From Bacteroidales bacterium UBA4073 (GTDB lineage Bacteria; Bacteroidota; Bacteroidia; Bacteroidales; Tenuifilaceae), in assembly GCA_002383425.1 (NCBI GenBank), contig DFYV01000105.1, forward strand, positions 3,062-21,840: a stretch of 18,779 nt of DNA, written 5' to 3'. Both the position numbers and the translations under genes were made by a program. Positions 7,183 through 15,329 of this stretch are shown in pieces; position 1 is the stretch's first letter; each line of letters starts with the position of its first letter. The notes below the pieces were generated by a model. The model searched no databases. It had not been told where the DNA came from and saw only the letters and a program-made list of their open reading frames with translations.

Positions 7183-8748
7183 TTAGCTAAGAATGTAGTT
7201 TTGTGCAATAGCCGTGTAGCCTTCAACTTGTTCTTTTTCCCATTTTTTGTCTTTATTTAATTCCTTCGCGAGCAAAGAGGCTACAGCGGGAGCAATTCGG
7301 ATGCTCTCGCGCGCATCGAGCAGCAGGCAACGGGTTCGCCTGGCCAGTACATCCTCAACAGTACGAGCCATTTCGTGGCGTGCAGCCCATACCACCTGAG
7401 CTTTAACCACACCAAGGCTTTGGCTTAAGGTTTCGCCAAACTCCGGGTCTGACTTTGCCAATGCGAGTAGTTCATCTCTATCGGAACCATACACGTAGAG
7501 CGGATCGTTGTAATCGACCCTGGTGGTGTAACCATGGAGTTGAAGGTTTCGGGTTTTGGATTTGATTTTTCCCCAACCCTTTACCATTTCAACCTTATTC
7601 ACCATGTCCTCAGCCATTTTCCGAAAGGTAGTCCATTTACCACCAACCATAGTGAATAGTTCCGATTGGGTAACAAATATCTTATGGCTTCGCGAAATCT
7701 CCTTAGTTTTTTTTGAATTGCCCTTAGGGGCAGCAAGTGGACGTAATCCTGCAAAAACGCTAAGCACATCGCTACGTTTTGGGGGTATGGTTAGATAACG
7801 ACCAGCAGTGCTCAGTATAAATTCAACCTCCTGTTCAAGAGCAACTGGCTCAAGCGAAACATCGGGAACAGGTGTATCGGTAGTGCCCACCACAACACGG
7901 TTGTGCCAGGGAACTGCAAAAAGCACTCGTCCATCGTCGGTTTTTGGGATCATCATGGCATGGGTCCCTGGTAAAAAACGTTTGTCAAGCATAATGTGAA
8001 CTCCCTGGCTTGGCGATATAACTCTGGCTTGTCCGGGCTTATCCATTTGAAGAATATCGTCGGCAAATACTCCGGTGGCATTAACTATGGCTCTACCTTT
8101 AAAGGTGAAAATATTACCGGTTTCACTGTCCTGAGCCACCACACCGTTAACAATACCCCGGTTACTTTTGGTAAGTTTGGTAACATTCATGTAGTTCAGT
8201 ACTATAGCCCCATTTTCTGTGGCAGTTTGAAGTACATTTATGGCTAACCGGGAATCATCGAACTGCCCATCGTGGTAAACCACGCCAGCTGTAATTTTTT
8301 GAGGCTCAACGGTTGGAATGAATTCCAGCGCACGTTTCTTAGAAACCCTAAGCGATCGCCCTAAGCTGTAACCACCAGCCATCAAGTCGTAAAAGTTTAA
8401 CCCAACGGTGTACAAAAACTCATCGAACCAGCCAAAGGTAGGAATCACAAAACTTTGGTTTTTCACAAGATGCGGAGCATTCTTTAGCAAACGCCCACGC
8501 TCAATGCAGGCTTCACGCACCAAGGCAATATCACCCTGAGCCAAATACCTTACTCCACCATGCACCAGCTTGGTGCTCTTACTCGAAGTCGATTTGGTGA
8601 AATCGTGCTTTTCCAGTAGTAGTGTTTTATAACCACGGGTTACAGCCTCAAGAGCAATACCAATGCCGGTAGCCCCACCTCCAATAATAATAAAATCGAA
8701 CTCATGGTCACCCATCAATGCCTCACTAAGCATCTTCTCCCTGTTCAT
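7183..8748 (-). CDS. glpD: FAD-dependent glycerol-3-phosphate dehydrogenase
   Basis: 521 residues. It oxidises glycerol-3-phosphate to dihydroxyacetone phosphate and passes electrons to quinone at the inner membrane face. The N-terminal dinucleotide fold DFIIIGGGATGIGIALEA has GGGATG at residues 23-28. Next come STSSKSTKLVHGGVRYL, a family signature that contacts FAD, and FAVPWHNRVVVGTTDTP. The C-terminal DAO_C/GlpA-like domain starts near residue 390. It has no membrane helix, as expected for a peripheral protein. It precedes glpK by 34 bases. The 221-base gap upstream separates it from psd and shows no clear -7 box, so it may be cotranscribed with psd or use a weak promoter. Confidence 0.95.
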   Translation of the reverse strand: MNREKMLSEALMGDHEFDFIIIGGGATGIGIALEAVTRGYKTLLLEKHDFTKSTSSKSTKLVHGGVRYLAQGDIALVREACIERGRLLKNAPHLVKNQSFVIPTFGWFDEFLYTVGLNFYDLMAGGYSLGRSLRVSKKRALEFIPTVEPQKITAGVVYHDGQFDDSRLAINVLQTATENGAIVLNYMNVTKLTKSNRGIVNGVVAQDSETGNIFTFKGRAIVNATGVFADDILQMDKPGQARVISPSQGVHIMLDKRFLPGTHAMMIPKTDDGRVLFAVPWHNRVVVGTTDTPVPDVSLEPVALEQEVEFILSTAGRYLTIPPKRSDVLSVFAGLRPLAAPKGNSKKTKEISRSHKIFVTQSELFTMVGGKWTTFRKMAEDMVNKVEMVKGWGKIKSKTRNLQLHGYTTRVDYNDPLYVYGSDRDELLALAKSDPEFGETLSQSLGVVKAQVVWAARHEMARTVEDVLARRTRCLLLDARESIRIAPAVASLLAKELNKDKKWEKEQVEGYTAIAQNYILS

Positions 8749-8969
8749 ATCGCAAACCTTTGAAATACTTAGAAATATTTTTGTAAATGTATAAAACGAT
8801 AGCTAACAAGATGATAATGTTGACCGACAGCTCAAAGTTTAGGCAAAAGGGTTTCAGTCGTATCTGTCAGCTCCACCAGGTTAATATTATCGTAACCGTT
8901 GAGTAAACGAAATGTACGTTAACCAGCTCGAAGACAAGGGAGTCGAAGTTATTAGAGTGTAGATTCGGA

Positions 8970-9620
8970 TTACACGGTAGCTAAAATGGTTACATTGCCA
9001 ACTACCTTTTGCCCGATAGCTACTTTAATATTGGCGTTGAGCGGAAGGAACACATCGACCCGTGAACCGAACTTGATAAAACCAAGCTCGGAGAACTGTT
9101 CGGCGGGTTTACCCACCTCGGCATAACAAACAATTCGTCGCGCCATTGCCCCGGCAATTTGACGTAAAAGAATTTCTGAACCATCATAGCGTTCAATCGC
9201 TATCGTAGTTCGTTCATTTAGTAATGATGATTTTGGATGCCACGCTACAAGGTAACGGCCATGATGATGCTTGAAATACTTTACTATTCCACTTACTGGG
9301 AACCAGTTGATGTGGATATCCCAAATTGACATGAATACTGATACTTGAATACAGCGGGTTTTAAGGTATTCGTTTTCATCAACCTCCTCAATAGCCACAA
9401 TAGTACCATCGGCTGGTGAAAAAACTGCATTTTGATTGGCGCTGGTTTGCCGTGAGGGAACCCTAAAGAATCGGGTAAGGAGGATCAATAATAACACCGC
9501 TATGCCTGTTATTGCCATAGATATTGTATTTGGCAAAATCAACCACAATACAGTACATAGTATAAGTAAAATTACCAAAACTACAAGTAGTGTTGAATAT
9601 CCTTCCTTGTGAATTTTCAT
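8970..9620 (-). CDS. psd: Phosphatidylserine decarboxylase proenzyme (short PSD-A type)
   Basis: 216 residues. It decarboxylates phosphatidylserine to phosphatidylethanolamine at the inner membrane. Two hydrophobic segments occupy about residues 10-30 and 33-49, followed by SPADGTI (residues 68-74), DIHINWFP near 101-108 with the conserved histidine, and KFGSRVD at 183-189. In this family the Gly-Ser pair (185-186) is where the chain cleaves itself, the serine becoming the pyruvoyl cofactor. The length fits the short PSD-A class, not the roughly 320-residue E. coli type. It begins 14 bases after cdsA. No phosphatidylserine synthase gene is in the window. Confidence 0.95.
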   Translation of the reverse strand: MKIHKEGYSTLLVVLVILLILCTVLWLILPNTISMAITGIAVLLLILLTRFFRVPSRQTSANQNAVFSPADGTIVAIEEVDENEYLKTRCIQVSVFMSIWDIHINWFPVSGIVKYFKHHHGRYLVAWHPKSSLLNERTTIAIERYDGSEILLRQIAGAMARRIVCYAEVGKPAEQFSELGFIKFGSRVDVFLPLNANIKVAIGQKVVGNVTILATV

Positions 9621-9634
9621 AGTATCATCAAAAG

Positions 9635-10462
9635 TTAAATTATCATCATTACCTCCAGGTAAACATAAACCATGGGCAGCACCATGATTAATGCATCAAA
9701 CCTATCGAGTAAACCGCCATGACCGGGCAGGAACTTACCTGAATCCTTAACTCCTATGCTACGTTTGAACATCGACTCCACCAAGTCGCCTAAAACAGCC
9801 ATTAATGAAGAAATCAACCCGATTACAAGCCAATGCCTCGAGCTTACCTCATCAAAAACCATTGAATTGATCCATGCAACCAGAAGTGTCACTGCAATGC
9901 CACCAGCAAAACCTTCCCAGCTCTTTTTGGGGGAGATACGGGGTATCATTTTATGCTTCCCCATGCTTACCCCAACAACATAAGCTCCTGTATCGTTAGC
10001 CCACGCCAGAAATAGCACCCCAAGAAGTATGTTGGGGTTATAAACCATGTTGTACGAGGCTCCATTAATGGTAATAAAGTTTGTAAGGGAAAAAGGGAAT
10101 GCGATGTAGAAAATCCCTAACATGGTGAATGCGATGTTTTGCATGGGTTTTTGTTGATGCCTGTAAAGTTCAACAACAAAAATTGATACCAGTAGAGGGA
10201 TAATGCCGAATAGGGTTATTAGCTCAATTTTACCGGAGCTATAGAAATACGACCAGGTAAAGAATGCCATACCAATGAAAACCCCAAGCAACGATTGTGG
10301 ACGCAACTTGGCCTTAAGCCCCAAATGGTAGAACTCAAGCATTGTTGCAATAGTAATACTTAAAAAAACAATAAAGAAAGATATTTGGTCAATATAGATT
10401 GCCCCAGCCAGTACGATTACAAAAAGTAACCCACTAATGGTACGTTTAAGGAACTCACTCAA
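9635..10462 (-). CDS. cdsA: Phosphatidate cytidylyltransferase (CDP-diacylglycerol synthase)
   Basis: 275 residues, polytopic inner-membrane enzyme making CDP-diacylglycerol from phosphatidate and CTP. It has about seven or eight hydrophobic segments. The family signature is clear: ISPKKSWEGFAGG near the middle, then GDLVESMFKRSIGVKDSG, LPGHGGLLDRFDAL near the C-terminus. I take TTG at 10460-10462 as the start: SEFLKRTISGLLFVIV fits the usual CdsA N-terminus, no ATG occurs nearby, and the next methionine is far inside a membrane segment. This TTG overlaps the TGA stop of the DUF2007 gene (TTGA), which suggests translational coupling. psd follows after 14 bases. Confidence 0.95.
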   Translation of the reverse strand: MSEFLKRTISGLLFVIVLAGAIYIDQISFFIVFLSITIATMLEFYHLGLKAKLRPQSLLGVFIGMAFFTWSYFYSSGKIELITLFGIIPLLVSIFVVELYRHQQKPMQNIAFTMLGIFYIAFPFSLTNFITINGASYNMVYNPNILLGVLFLAWANDTGAYVVGVSMGKHKMIPRISPKKSWEGFAGGIAVTLLVAWINSMVFDEVSSRHWLVIGLISSLMAVLGDLVESMFKRSIGVKDSGKFLPGHGGLLDRFDALIMVLPMVYVYLEVMMII

Positions 10463-10662
10463 CCCTTTAATTCTTTTAAAAGTTCTTTGGCCTGATCAGC
10501 ATGGGTAAGTTCGGTGTAAACATTTATTTCACCAAAAAGATAGCTGGAATCTTTTCGGTTAACAACCACAGCAGCAATACCGTTTTCCTCAAGAATTTGC
10601 TTAGCCATTTCGGCTTGCCATGGTTGTGATGTGGAAAATACCTCCTGCCAGTTTTCGTCCAT
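10459..10662 (-). CDS. DUF2007 family putative signal-transducing protein
   Basis: 67 residues. It matches the DUF2007 pattern: WQEVFSTSQPWQAEMAKQIL, then GIAAVVVNRKDSSYLFGEIN and a C-terminal helix with ADQAKELLKELKG. The fold is GlnB-like, but the family has no proven role. Its stop codon overlaps the TTG start of cdsA, so it leads a DUF2007-cdsA-psd unit; this neighbour pairing is one I have seen in Bacteroidota. A link to phospholipid or membrane control is only suggested by that position. A perfect -7 box lies about 58 bases upstream (10720-10727). Confidence 0.9.
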   Translation of the reverse strand: MDENWQEVFSTSQPWQAEMAKQILEENGIAAVVVNRKDSSYLFGEINVYTELTHADQAKELLKELKG

Positions 10663-10719
10663 GGTTATTAATTTTATTGATGAGTCACCTCCGAAAAGTC
10701 TCTTTCATTGCATGCAAAC

Positions 10720-10727
10720 CAAAAATA
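10720..10727 (-). promoter_or_regulatory. Candidate -7 box for the DUF2007-cdsA-psd unit
   Basis: Read on the minus strand this is TATTTTTG, a perfect TAnnTTTG match, about 58 bases before the DUF2007 ATG. No clear -33 TTG is seen; the expected place is occupied by the octamer repeat that begins 15 bases further upstream. Confidence 0.35.
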
Positions 10728-10741
10728 CGCACGATTGAGAT

Positions 10742-10764
10742 ATAGCACGATAGCACGATAGCAC
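10742..10764. repeat. Octamer array, left inverted arm
   Basis: Nearly three copies of ATAGCACG in an exact 8-bp register. It is the inverted partner of the array at 10863-10926: 22 of 23 bases pair with 10871-10893, across a 106-base spacer. Confidence 0.85.
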
Positions 10765-10862
10765 AATGGTACGGGATGTATAAAAATTTTCATAATTTCC
10801 ACTGGTCTGGATTTGTGTACATAGTGATTAACATCGATATGTGTTCTTATTTCTTCCATTTC

Positions 10863-10926
10863 GTTCTGTCGTGCTATCCTGCTATCGTGCTATCGTGCCT
10901 TCGTGCTTTCTTTCTTTCGTGGTTTT
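10863..10926. repeat. Octamer array, right inverted arm
   Basis: Eight 8-bp words in unbroken register, mostly GTGCTATC with variants CTGCTATC, GTGCCTTC, GTGCTTTC and TTTCTTTC. It starts 17 bases past the ftsH stop in the direction of transcription and can fold on the left arm at 10742-10764. The 280-base gap between ftsH and the DUF2007 gene holds nothing else I can support apart from the -7 box. Confidence 0.85.
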
Positions 10927-10942
10927 CGGAGCATACTCATTA

Positions 10943-12949
10943 TTAATTAGTATCAGCTTCTGCCTTATGAGCTTCCTCATCAAGTTCTTTTACCAGCTCT
11001 TGCTCACGGCTTAAAGTTTTTCGTGGTCCAAAAATCTTTTCCAAATCCTCACTGAATATCACCTCACGCTCAAGCAGCAGTTCGGCAAGCCTGGTATGTC
11101 CCTCGTGGTTTTCGGTTAGTATTTGCTTAGCTCGTTGGTATGCTTTATCAATTAATTTCTTAACCTCCTCATCAATTTGCTCGGCGGTTTTTTCGCTATA
11201 TGGTTTTGTGAAGGTAAATTCAGCTTGCCCGGTAGAATCGTAGTAGCTGATGTTACGTAGATTTTCACCCATTCCGAAGTAAGCAATCATGGCATACGCC
11301 TGTTTGGTTACGCGTTCAAGGTCATTAAGAGCACCAGTTGATATTTTACTGAAATTAATCTCCTCTGCGGCTCTACCACCAAGCATTGAGCACATTTCGT
11401 CGAATAGTTGTTCGGTTGTAGTGATTTGCCTCTCCTCGGGTAAATACCAGGCAGCCCCTAACGATCGACCACGCGGTATAATTGACACTTTTACCAGCGG
11501 ATTAGCATACTCCAGCAACCAGCTAACCGTTGCATGGCCAGCTTCGTGGTAAGCGATAGTACGACGCTCATCCCTTGAAAATATCTTGTTTTTCTTTTCA
11601 AGCCCTCCGATTATCCGGTCAATGGCATCGAGAAAATCTTGCTTCTCAACATACTTTTTATTTTTACGGGCTGCAATAAGAGCGGCCTCATTGCAAACAT
11701 TGGCAATGTCGGCACCTGAGAAGCCTGGTGTTTGCTTTGCCAGAAAGCTTATATCGAGGTTATCCTCGAGCTTTAATGGCCTAAGGTGCACCTTAAAGAT
11801 GTCGAGGCGTTCTTTTAAGTCGGGTAATTCAACATTAATCTGCCTGTCGAAACGGCCAGCGCGTAGGAGCGCGCGGTCGAGTATATCGGCACGGTTGGTT
11901 GCTGCCAGTATTATAACCCCCTGGTTTGAGGCAAAACCATCCATTTCGGTCAGGAGCTGGTTAAGGGTGTTTTCCCTTTCATCATTACCAGAGAAACTGG
12001 GGTTTTTGCCCCGGGCACGCCCAATTGCATCTATCTCGTCGATGAAAACGATACACGGGGCCTTTTCCTTTGCCTGCTTGAACAAATCGCGAACCCGCGA
12101 TGCTCCAACACCTACAAACATCTCCACAAATTCAGAGCCCGACATACTGAAAAAGGGCACATTGGCCTCGCCTGCAACCGCTTTGGCTAACAATGTTTTA
12201 CCTGTACCCGGTGGGCCAACCAGCAGGGCACCTTTAGGAATTTTACCGCCAAGATCGGTGTATTTTTTGGGGTTCTTCAGGAAATCGACAATTTCCATCA
12301 CTTCAATTTTGGCTTCTTCTAAGCCTGCCACATCTTTAAAATCGACTTTTGGACGGGTTTCCTTGTCAAAAAGTTGGGCTTTCGATTTCCCGACTGAGAA
12401 AATATTTCCACCCCCTGTGCCACCTCCTGAACCCCGGGAAATTCTCCTGAAAATGTAAATCCAGATAACTGCAAGAATGACAAAAGGCAGCACCCACGAT
12501 AAGATATCGGACCAGTAGTTGTGGCGATCAACATATTCAGGGTATATTTTTTGGCTTTCCTCAACGTTGGTTTGTGCATCGGCAAGCTGGCGCTCAAAGG
12601 TCTCAATTGAGCCAATGGTAAAGTAAAAGTGAGGCCCTGCCTTAGGAACCGAACCAAATCCCTGCCCAAGTCGGTCCTTGTATTTCTCCAGCTTATCCTC
12701 TTTCAGGAAAACCTCAACCTTCCCCTCGTTTCGTATCACTAACAGCTTACTAACCTCCTGCTTATCAAGCATCTGGTTCTTAACCTCCTGCCATGTGGTA
12801 AGCTGGGCTGATTTGCCTGAATAAAAGTACTGTATCAGGAAAAAACCCAGAATGATTATTATGTAAACCCAATAAACACTGAATTTGGGCAATTTTGGCT
12901 TGCCGTTTTCATTGTTTACCATTGGGTCGTTGTTCTTATTCTCGGCCAT
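10943..12949 (-). CDS. ftsH: ATP-dependent zinc metalloprotease FtsH
   Basis: 668 residues, hexameric membrane AAA+ protease that removes unassembled or damaged membrane proteins and some regulators. Order of parts: a cytoplasmic N-terminus, transmembrane helix 1 at about 25-43, a periplasmic domain, helix 2 at about 149-167, a glycine-rich linker (SRGSGGGTGGG), Walker A GPPGTGKT at 245-252, Walker B CIVFIDEIDAIG at 299-310, the second region of homology with RAGRFDRQI, and the zinc site HEAGH at 468-472. The third-ligand region GALNDLERVTKQA is also present. The length is normal. It follows rsfS by 35 bases and very likely shares its promoter. Confidence 0.98.
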   Translation of the reverse strand: MAENKNNDPMVNNENGKPKLPKFSVYWVYIIIILGFFLIQYFYSGKSAQLTTWQEVKNQMLDKQEVSKLLVIRNEGKVEVFLKEDKLEKYKDRLGQGFGSVPKAGPHFYFTIGSIETFERQLADAQTNVEESQKIYPEYVDRHNYWSDILSWVLPFVILAVIWIYIFRRISRGSGGGTGGGNIFSVGKSKAQLFDKETRPKVDFKDVAGLEEAKIEVMEIVDFLKNPKKYTDLGGKIPKGALLVGPPGTGKTLLAKAVAGEANVPFFSMSGSEFVEMFVGVGASRVRDLFKQAKEKAPCIVFIDEIDAIGRARGKNPSFSGNDERENTLNQLLTEMDGFASNQGVIILAATNRADILDRALLRAGRFDRQINVELPDLKERLDIFKVHLRPLKLEDNLDISFLAKQTPGFSGADIANVCNEAALIAARKNKKYVEKQDFLDAIDRIIGGLEKKNKIFSRDERRTIAYHEAGHATVSWLLEYANPLVKVSIIPRGRSLGAAWYLPEERQITTTEQLFDEMCSMLGGRAAEEINFSKISTGALNDLERVTKQAYAMIAYFGMGENLRNISYYDSTGQAEFTFTKPYSEKTAEQIDEEVKKLIDKAYQRAKQILTENHEGHTRLAELLLEREVIFSEDLEKIFGPRKTLSREQELVKELDEEAHKAEADTN

Positions 12950-12984
12950 ATTAAAAAGTTACTTGTTAATAATTTGATTTATAG

Positions 12985-13365
12985 TTAAACCTCTTCGTAC
13001 TGAATTGCTTTAGCATCGGCCCAAAGAGCCTCGACACGATAGTAATTGCGCCATTCCGTTTGGAATACATGTACCACAATATCGATGTAATCCAAAACAA
13101 TCCATATAGCATTTTGGTAACCGTCGGAACGGTAAACCCTTTCGCTCATCTTCTCTAACACTTTATCCTCGATATTGTTTGCAATGGCATCGACCTGTGT
13201 GGTAGAATCGGCATTACAAAATACAAAGTATTTACAAATAGCATTAGGCAAACTTCCTATTCCGAGCGAAAGTATATTTTTCCCTTTTTTTTCCTGTATC
13301 GCATCAACTATGCATGACAATAACTCTTCGGTATTGGATGTTTCTTTAACCCTTTTAACTCCCAT
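12985..13365 (-). CDS. rsfS: Ribosome silencing factor RsfS (Iojap family)
   Basis: 126 residues. RsfS binds ribosomal protein uL14 and blocks joining of the 30S and 50S subunits when nutrients are short. The protein shows the family order: IVDAIQEKKGKNILSLGIG, ICKYFVFCNADSTTQVDAIA, then GYQNAIWIVLDYIDIVVHVF and a C-terminal YYRVEALWADA. It starts at ATG 13363-13365, about 22 bases after a perfect -7 box (13388-13395), and reads into ftsH 35 bases on, an order common in Bacteroidota. The call is secure on sequence. Confidence 0.95.
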   Translation of the reverse strand: MGVKRVKETSNTEELLSCIVDAIQEKKGKNILSLGIGSLPNAICKYFVFCNADSTTQVDAIANNIEDKVLEKMSERVYRSDGYQNAIWIVLDYIDIVVHVFQTEWRNYYRVEALWADAKAIQYEEV

Positions 13366-13387
13366 TTACATGTTTTTTACTAAGTTA

Positions 13388-13395
13388 CAAAGTTA
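13388..13395 (-). promoter_or_regulatory. Candidate -7 box for rsfS-ftsH
   Basis: On the minus strand this reads TAACTTTG, a perfect TAnnTTTG. A TTG (complement of CAA at 13413-13415) lies 17 bases upstream as a possible -33 element, slightly close. The predicted leader is about 15 nt. Confidence 0.55.
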
Positions 13396-13485
13396 ATCAA
13401 AAAAATGAACAACAACCTGTTCAATGGGTATTACAAGTTATGTTTAAACCTTTGGTTGCAGCTAAATAAAGCTATAATACAACAC

Positions 13486-13521
13486 GTGATAAAAAAAGTG
13501 GCTTAAGCCACTTTTTATCAC
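13486..13521 (-). terminator. Intrinsic terminator downstream of tRNA-Gly
   Basis: A strong dyad: AGTGGC (13497-13502), TTAA loop, GCCACT (13507-13512). It is flanked by an A-run and a T-run that extend the pairing out to GTGAT/ATCAC. On the minus strand the stem is followed by seven Ts. It starts two bases after the mature tRNA and isolates it from rsfS. Confidence 0.85.
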
Positions 13522-13522
13522 G

Positions 13523-13595
13523 AGCGGGAAACGGGGCTCGAACCCGCGACCCTCAGCTTGGGAAGCTGATGTTCTACCAGCTGAACTACTCCCGC
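13523..13595 (-). tRNA. tRNA-Gly (anticodon CCC)
   Basis: A 73-nt cloverleaf on the minus strand. The acceptor GCGGGAG pairs with TTCCCGC (one G-U at the base). The D stem is GTTC/GAAC, the anticodon stem TCAGC/GCTGA around loop TTCCCAA (anticodon CCC), and the T stem GCGGG/CCCGT encloses loop TTCGAGC. The discriminator is U, as usual for bacterial tRNA-Gly. The 3' CCA is not encoded. Sits downstream of the stress-protein gene with its own -7 box and terminator. Confidence 0.96.
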
Positions 13596-13607
13596 CTTAT
13601 TGCTTTG

Positions 13608-13615
13608 CAAATTTA
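13608..13615 (-). promoter_or_regulatory. Candidate -7 box for tRNA-Gly
   Basis: On the minus strand TAAATTTG, a perfect TAnnTTTG, 12 bases before the mature tRNA 5' end, so transcription would start only a few bases ahead of the tRNA. The nearest TTG (complement of 13629-13631) is 13 bases upstream, closer than usual. Confidence 0.5.
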
Positions 13616-13648
13616 TAACATATTTGAACAATTTAGTGCACTGGCTAA

Positions 13649-14539
13649 CTAAAAAATATTTAAGGGGTCGATGACTGACGACAGTAAATCCACAGTGGTT
13701 TGTGACGATGAGGCATTGTTCAAGCTAATAACTGGTACCTTCGACTCATTAATAATATGATGGGCAAACGCGCCAATATAGTTATCGAAGCGTGTGCTTT
13801 CCTTGTGTGTCATTATGAGAATGGAATCGCAATTAATCTCTTCGGCGTATTCAAGTATTTCCTGATAAGCTAAATCCTCATCTTTGCGGATTAGTTTTTT
13901 AGTGTGAGGGATATTGTTCTCGGTATAAATAGCCGAGTACTTTTCAACCTTTTCATTTATCCTGCTTTTTTCCGGATCAATATCGCCAAAGAGAACCGAT
14001 ACCAGGTTGAGCTGTGAGCTGAATTTCAGGGCAAGGGAAACGGAATCCAATAAATTCATTCGGGAATTTTTAGTGAGATCGAGGGGGATAAGCATGTTCT
14101 TAAAAATTGTGTTTGGAACATTTTTTACGGTAACAACCGGCTTGGTGGCTTTCATAATCACGTTTTCTAAGGTTGACCCAATTCGTTTTTCATCCTGAGC
14201 AAACGGGTAATTATCGACCATAAGGATAAAGCGAACATTTTCCTGCTCGGCGTATTCCACAATTTTTTGATGTCGTTTACCGGTGAGCACCATTAACTTT
14301 GTGTCATTGGGTAACCCAAAAAGACGCGAAATATGCAGAAGTTTATTGAAGGCTTCGTTAATAAGCCGTTCTTCCTTTAGCTCATTGAGCCACCAATCGC
14401 GTAAATCGAGAACATGGATAAGGTGAATCTGCGACTTTGTGATGGATGCAAGCCGAATAGCAAACTCTAAGGCTTTTTCGTAGTAATCACCAAAGTCAAC
14501 AGGGACAAGCAGAATGTCGGACAGGTTATTTTTCTCCAT
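13649..14539 (-). CDS. Tandem universal stress protein (two UspA domains)
   Basis: 296 residues with two UspA-type domains, roughly 7-141 and 149-275. The first begins DILLVPVDFGDYYEKALEFA and ends with RIGSTLENVI...KPVVTVKN, keeping the Gly-Ser of the nucleotide-binding signature. The second begins MLIPLDLTKNSR and ends NYIGAFAHHIINESKVPVISL, where the Gly-Ser position is Gly-Ala, so ATP binding there may be weakened. Usp proteins respond to starvation and respiratory stress, usually without known enzymatic activity. The start is ATG at 14539; a GTG three bases earlier is less likely. It begins nine bases after the sdhB stop, so it is probably the fourth gene of the sdh operon. Confidence 0.88.
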   Translation of the reverse strand: MEKNNLSDILLVPVDFGDYYEKALEFAIRLASITKSQIHLIHVLDLRDWWLNELKEERLINEAFNKLLHISRLFGLPNDTKLMVLTGKRHQKIVEYAEQENVRFILMVDNYPFAQDEKRIGSTLENVIMKATKPVVTVKNVPNTIFKNMLIPLDLTKNSRMNLLDSVSLALKFSSQLNLVSVLFGDIDPEKSRINEKVEKYSAIYTENNIPHTKKLIRKDEDLAYQEILEYAEEINCDSILIMTHKESTRFDNYIGAFAHHIINESKVPVISLNNASSSQTTVDLLSSVIDPLNIF

Positions 14540-14548
14540 CACTATATT

Positions 14549-15295
14549 CTATGAATCATTATGTTTATTGAAAATGAATTCACGATTTAGCTTGGCAATA
14601 GCGCTGATGGTAATGCCTTTTGGGCATTCGGCTTCACAGGCTCTTGTATTGGTACAGCTACCAAAGCCCAGTTCGTCCATTTTAGCAACCATACGTTTAG
14701 CACGCTCAGGTGCTTCGATTCTACCCTGTGGGAATTGAGCCAAATGGGTAACCTTGGCAGCAACAAACAGCATTGCCGAGGCGTTTTTGCAAGCAGCCAC
14801 ACAAGCTCCACAGCCAATACACGAAGCCATATCAAAGGCTACATCGGCATTGTGTTTGGGCACAGGAATTGCATTGGCATCATGGGCTGCACCGGCATTC
14901 ACGCTTACATAACCTCCTGCTTGAATTATCTTATCGAAGGCAGAGCGATCAACCACCAAGTCCTTTACAACAGGAAAAGCTGCTGCACGCCATGGCTCAA
15001 CGGTTATGGTATCGCCATCCTTAAATTTACGCATGCGTAATTCACAGGTGGTGGTTTTATGATCATTGCCATGAGGACGTCCATTGATGTACATGCCACA
15101 CGATCCGCAAATTCCCTCGCGGCAATCATATTCGAACGCCACCGGGCTTTTGCCCTCCTTGATTAAGCGCTGATTCAGGGAGTCAAGCATTTCCAGGAAC
15201 GACATGTCGGGGGCAACGTTATCGAGCTCGTACTCCTCGAATTTCCCCTTGCTACGGGCATCTTTCTGCCGCCATATTTTGAGTTTCACCTTCAT
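14549..15295 (-). CDS. sdhB: Succinate dehydrogenase / fumarate reductase iron-sulfur subunit
   Basis: 248 residues. It carries electrons between the flavoprotein and the membrane cytochrome b. The 2Fe-2S site is CREGICGSCG with C58, C63, C66 and then C84. The 4Fe-4S/3Fe-4S part has CIGCGACVAAC (C159, C162, C165, C169) and CTNTRACEAECPKG (C214, C220, C224). All expected ligands are present. The KLKIWRQ start and AFEYDCREG context are the Bacteroidota b558-type form. Follows sdhA by 34 bases. Whether the complex runs as dehydrogenase or fumarate reductase cannot be told from sequence; in anaerobic Bacteroidota it is often fumarate reductase. Confidence 0.96.
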   Translation of the reverse strand: MKVKLKIWRQKDARSKGKFEEYELDNVAPDMSFLEMLDSLNQRLIKEGKSPVAFEYDCREGICGSCGMYINGRPHGNDHKTTTCELRMRKFKDGDTITVEPWRAAAFPVVKDLVVDRSAFDKIIQAGGYVSVNAGAAHDANAIPVPKHNADVAFDMASCIGCGACVAACKNASAMLFVAAKVTHLAQFPQGRIEAPERAKRMVAKMDELGFGSCTNTRACEAECPKGITISAIAKLNREFIFNKHNDS

Positions 15296-15329
15296 TGCCT
15301 TATGTATTGTGTATGTTGATGAAATGCTA

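Noticed and set aside
7149..7226. Longer glpK start adding 26 residues
   Set aside because: The extension overlaps the glpD coding end and has no family likeness; MEKFIMALDQGTTSS at 7148 matches the normal GlpK N-terminus.
10674..10859. 61-codon minus-strand frame between ftsH and the DUF2007 gene
   Set aside because: It runs through the octamer arm and the candidate promoter, and its product resembles no family I know; the open frame is likely chance.
10742..10926. Insertion sequence or MITE
   Set aside because: The arms are octamer arrays, not defined terminal inverted repeats, there is no target duplication that I can see, and no transposase is encoded.
11586..12458. 290-codon open frame on the plus strand opposite ftsH
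   Set aside because: Antisense shadow of a highly conserved gene; the translation is serine/arginine/proline-rich with no recognisable domain.
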